A stretch of DNA of 64,000 nt from an uncultured Sutterella sp. Lineage in GTDB: Bacteria; Pseudomonadota; Gammaproteobacteria; Burkholderiales; Burkholderiaceae_F. Shown here piece by piece: positions 62,832-64,000 of this stretch (its first letter is position 1; every line of letters starts with the position of its first letter). Under the pieces are notes generated by a model. That model saw only the letters and a program-made list of their open reading frames with translations, had not been told where the DNA came from and made no database searches. The stretch is taken from the NCBI GenBank assembly GCA_902463725.1, contig CABQGK010000001.1, forward strand, positions 186,001 through 250,000, written 5' to 3'. Both the position numbers and the translations under genes were made by a program.

Positions 62832-62871
62832 AAAACGGTGCCCCGCTTGAGTGTTCGAACGGGGCGCGCAC
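62830..62871 (-). terminator. Intrinsic terminator between holB and the autotransporter
   Basis: GTGCCCCG (62838-62845) pairs with CGGGGC and GCAC (62860-62871) with a two-base bulge. On the minus strand a run of T follows, so it primarily ends the autotransporter gene; the opposite direction lacks a T-run. Confidence 0.72.
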
Positions 62872-62913
62872 TTATGTGGGCGTGACTGCTGTGCAGCCAC
62901 GCCTTAGTGAGCA

Positions 62914-64000
62914 CTAGAACGGGATACGAAGCCCTGCGTTGACTTGCCAGTCTTCGCGCAGGACACTCCCCGTGGAGCGCTCGAGATCGGCGTGCCAAGT
63001 GCTCGCTTTACCCAACGTGCCTTCGATACCCAAGCCGTAAACCAAGCGACTCGTCTTGAGATTGACGTCATAGGTGTTCGTTGCGTTGAACGTTACGGCA
63101 TTCTTGGCCAGCCATTCCTTTTCCCAGAAGGCCTTGGCGTAGAGCGTCCAAGGATTGCCTTGGGCTGTTACGCTTCGCCATTCCATCGTGCTGCCGAGCA
63201 TGGTGATGAGACTATTGTAGCCATCCGTTTTTGCGTGCAGACCGTTGTCGCTCTGGCTAGTGAACTCTCCAAAGCGTGTGTAGCCCACATAGCCCATGGG
63301 CTCCAAAACCCAGCGCTCGGTCAAGGAAATTTGTTTCCCAACGTTCAGACTCAGAGCCACATAGTGGTTATGCAAATCTTCGGTTTTGACGGCCTCACCC
63401 TGGGTATCCTTCGAGTCAAACTCGTTTTCTATGCGGCCTAAACGAGCGACGACGTCGGTGTAGAGACGATTGGCCGTGAGCGTGGTCCAATAGAGACCGC
63501 CCTCCATAGCGCGCCCTTTGAACTTGGCGGGCGCTTGGTGTTGGCTTGAAAAATCGGTGTAGCCAAAGAAGCCCCCAAATCGACTTCTTTCACCAAGCGC
63601 TCTATCGGCACCCACCTTGACGTGGCGTAAGTCCATGTCCCAAGTACTGTCAGCGAGGCGCGGCGCCATCCGCCAATTGGTTGCTGAGACTTTCGTCCAA
63701 GCACTCCATTGATTGTCTCGCGGTGCAAAGGTATGAATGTCGCCCAAGCGCTCACGCAGCGTTTCCGCGGATTGCAGTGCTAAGAGGTAATTGGCCGCGG
63801 ATGCGCCGATAGCGCCTTTTGCAGTATCCGTGAGGTTTGGCAGTGACGTATCGGGGCGGTTTGCGGGATAGAGATACCAGTTGTCCTCATTGGTGTCGTT
63901 TACCGCTCGCTCTGGGTGCGACGAGGTGTCGGCTTCTTCATTGACCATGGTGCTGTTGCCCACGTAGTACTTGAGTTCGCCCACTTCGATGGGGCGCGCC
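62914..64000 (-). CDS. Autotransporter, C-terminal part, cut by the right edge
   Basis: Outer-membrane autotransporter whose barrel (about 280 residues, ending NAGLRIPF) is complete while the N-terminus lies outside the window. The frame stays open to the edge: RPIEVGELKYYVGN precedes the region around 63984, so any start near there is internal. The stretch before the barrel looks like the end of a beta-helix passenger. It is a paralogue of the protein at 19347-20654: both contain ETLRERLGDIHTF, FWEKEWLA and STWH-D-ERSTGS. Confidence 0.85.
   Translation of the reverse strand, partial: ARPIEVGELKYYVGNSTMVNEEADTSSHPERAVNDTNEDNWYLYPANRPDTSLPNLTDTAKGAIGASAANYLLALQSAETLRERLGDIHTFAPRDNQWSAWTKVSATNWRMAPRLADSTWDMDLRHVKVGADRALGERSRFGGFFGYTDFSSQHQAPAKFKGRAMEGGLYWTTLTANRLYTDVVARLGRIENEFDSKDTQGEAVKTEDLHNHYVALSLNVGKQISLTERWVLEPMGYVGYTRFGEFTSQSDNGLHAKTDGYNSLITMLGSTMEWRSVTAQGNPWTLYAKAFWEKEWLAKNAVTFNATNTYDVNLKTSRLVYGLGIEGTLGKASTWHADLERSTGSVLREDWQVNAGLRIPF

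Noticed and set aside
62838..62871. T-arm-like GTTCGAAC motif suggesting a tRNA
   Set aside because: It is the loop of a terminator; no acceptor, D or anticodon arms can be built around it.
1..64000. CRISPR arrays, phage genes, insertion sequences
   Set aside because: No regularly spaced direct repeats, transposase, integrase or phage structural proteins were seen.

Overview
The window reads as chromosomal DNA of a Gram-negative betaproteobacterium, most likely a gut member of the Sutterellaceae (Burkholderiales). The evidence is an EF-P with arginine at position 32 next to its rhamnosyltransferase EarP, a complete System I (Ccm) cytochrome c maturation operon, outer-membrane autotransporters, moderately high GC, and a periplasmic flavin reductase for anaerobic respiration. 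The species call is inference; no rRNA gene is present. I found no tRNA, rRNA, CRISPR array, phage or insertion sequence.

Layout. 1-9.2 kb: an aldo/keto reductase cut by the left edge, three genes of unknown role (one a MazG-like pyrophosphohydrolase fused to an unknown domain), a zinc/cadmium/lead P-type ATPase facing its MerR-type regulator across a textbook MerR promoter, and a YddG-like aromatic amino acid exporter preceded by a leader peptide that overlaps a terminator hairpin. 9.2-19 kb: peptide utilisation, with a C69 dipeptidase, a glutathione/peptide ABC importer (gsiABCD), a P1 aminopeptidase and a class I glutamine-amidotransferase-like hydrolase; together they suggest import and trimming of gamma-glutamyl or other short peptides. 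19-21 kb: an autotransporter beta-barrel protein with little passenger, and a lipoprotein. 21.5-29.2 kb: ccmABCDEFGHI in order.

29-38.5 kb: a trimeric adhesin with an unusual C-terminal coiled coil, a small membrane protein, an unknown low-complexity protein, an AEC transporter with dCMP deaminase, efp with earP, and a SHOCT lipoprotein. 38.5-45.6 kb: uvrC, pgsA and pepT, then an AT-rich stretch with strong palindromes before a Crp/Fnr-family regulator, an orphan HicB-like gene and a gene remnant. 45.6-54.2 kb: two tandem amino-acid-binding proteins with no transporter, a YihY-family protein, a parvulin isomerase, YciB and an M16 peptidase.

54.2-57.1 kb holds the most striking content: a Fur box set inside a promoter that leads only into a short stretch ending in a terminator (a candidate iron-regulated small RNA), a TetR-family regulator, and a flavoprotein whose active-site residues match urocanate reductase in identity and spacing, with an FNR-like site upstream. 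Urocanate reductase makes imidazole propionate. 57.1-64 kb: a protein with a RelB/DinJ-like N-terminus, ygfZ, mltG, tmk, holB and a second autotransporter, paralogous to the first, cut by the right edge.
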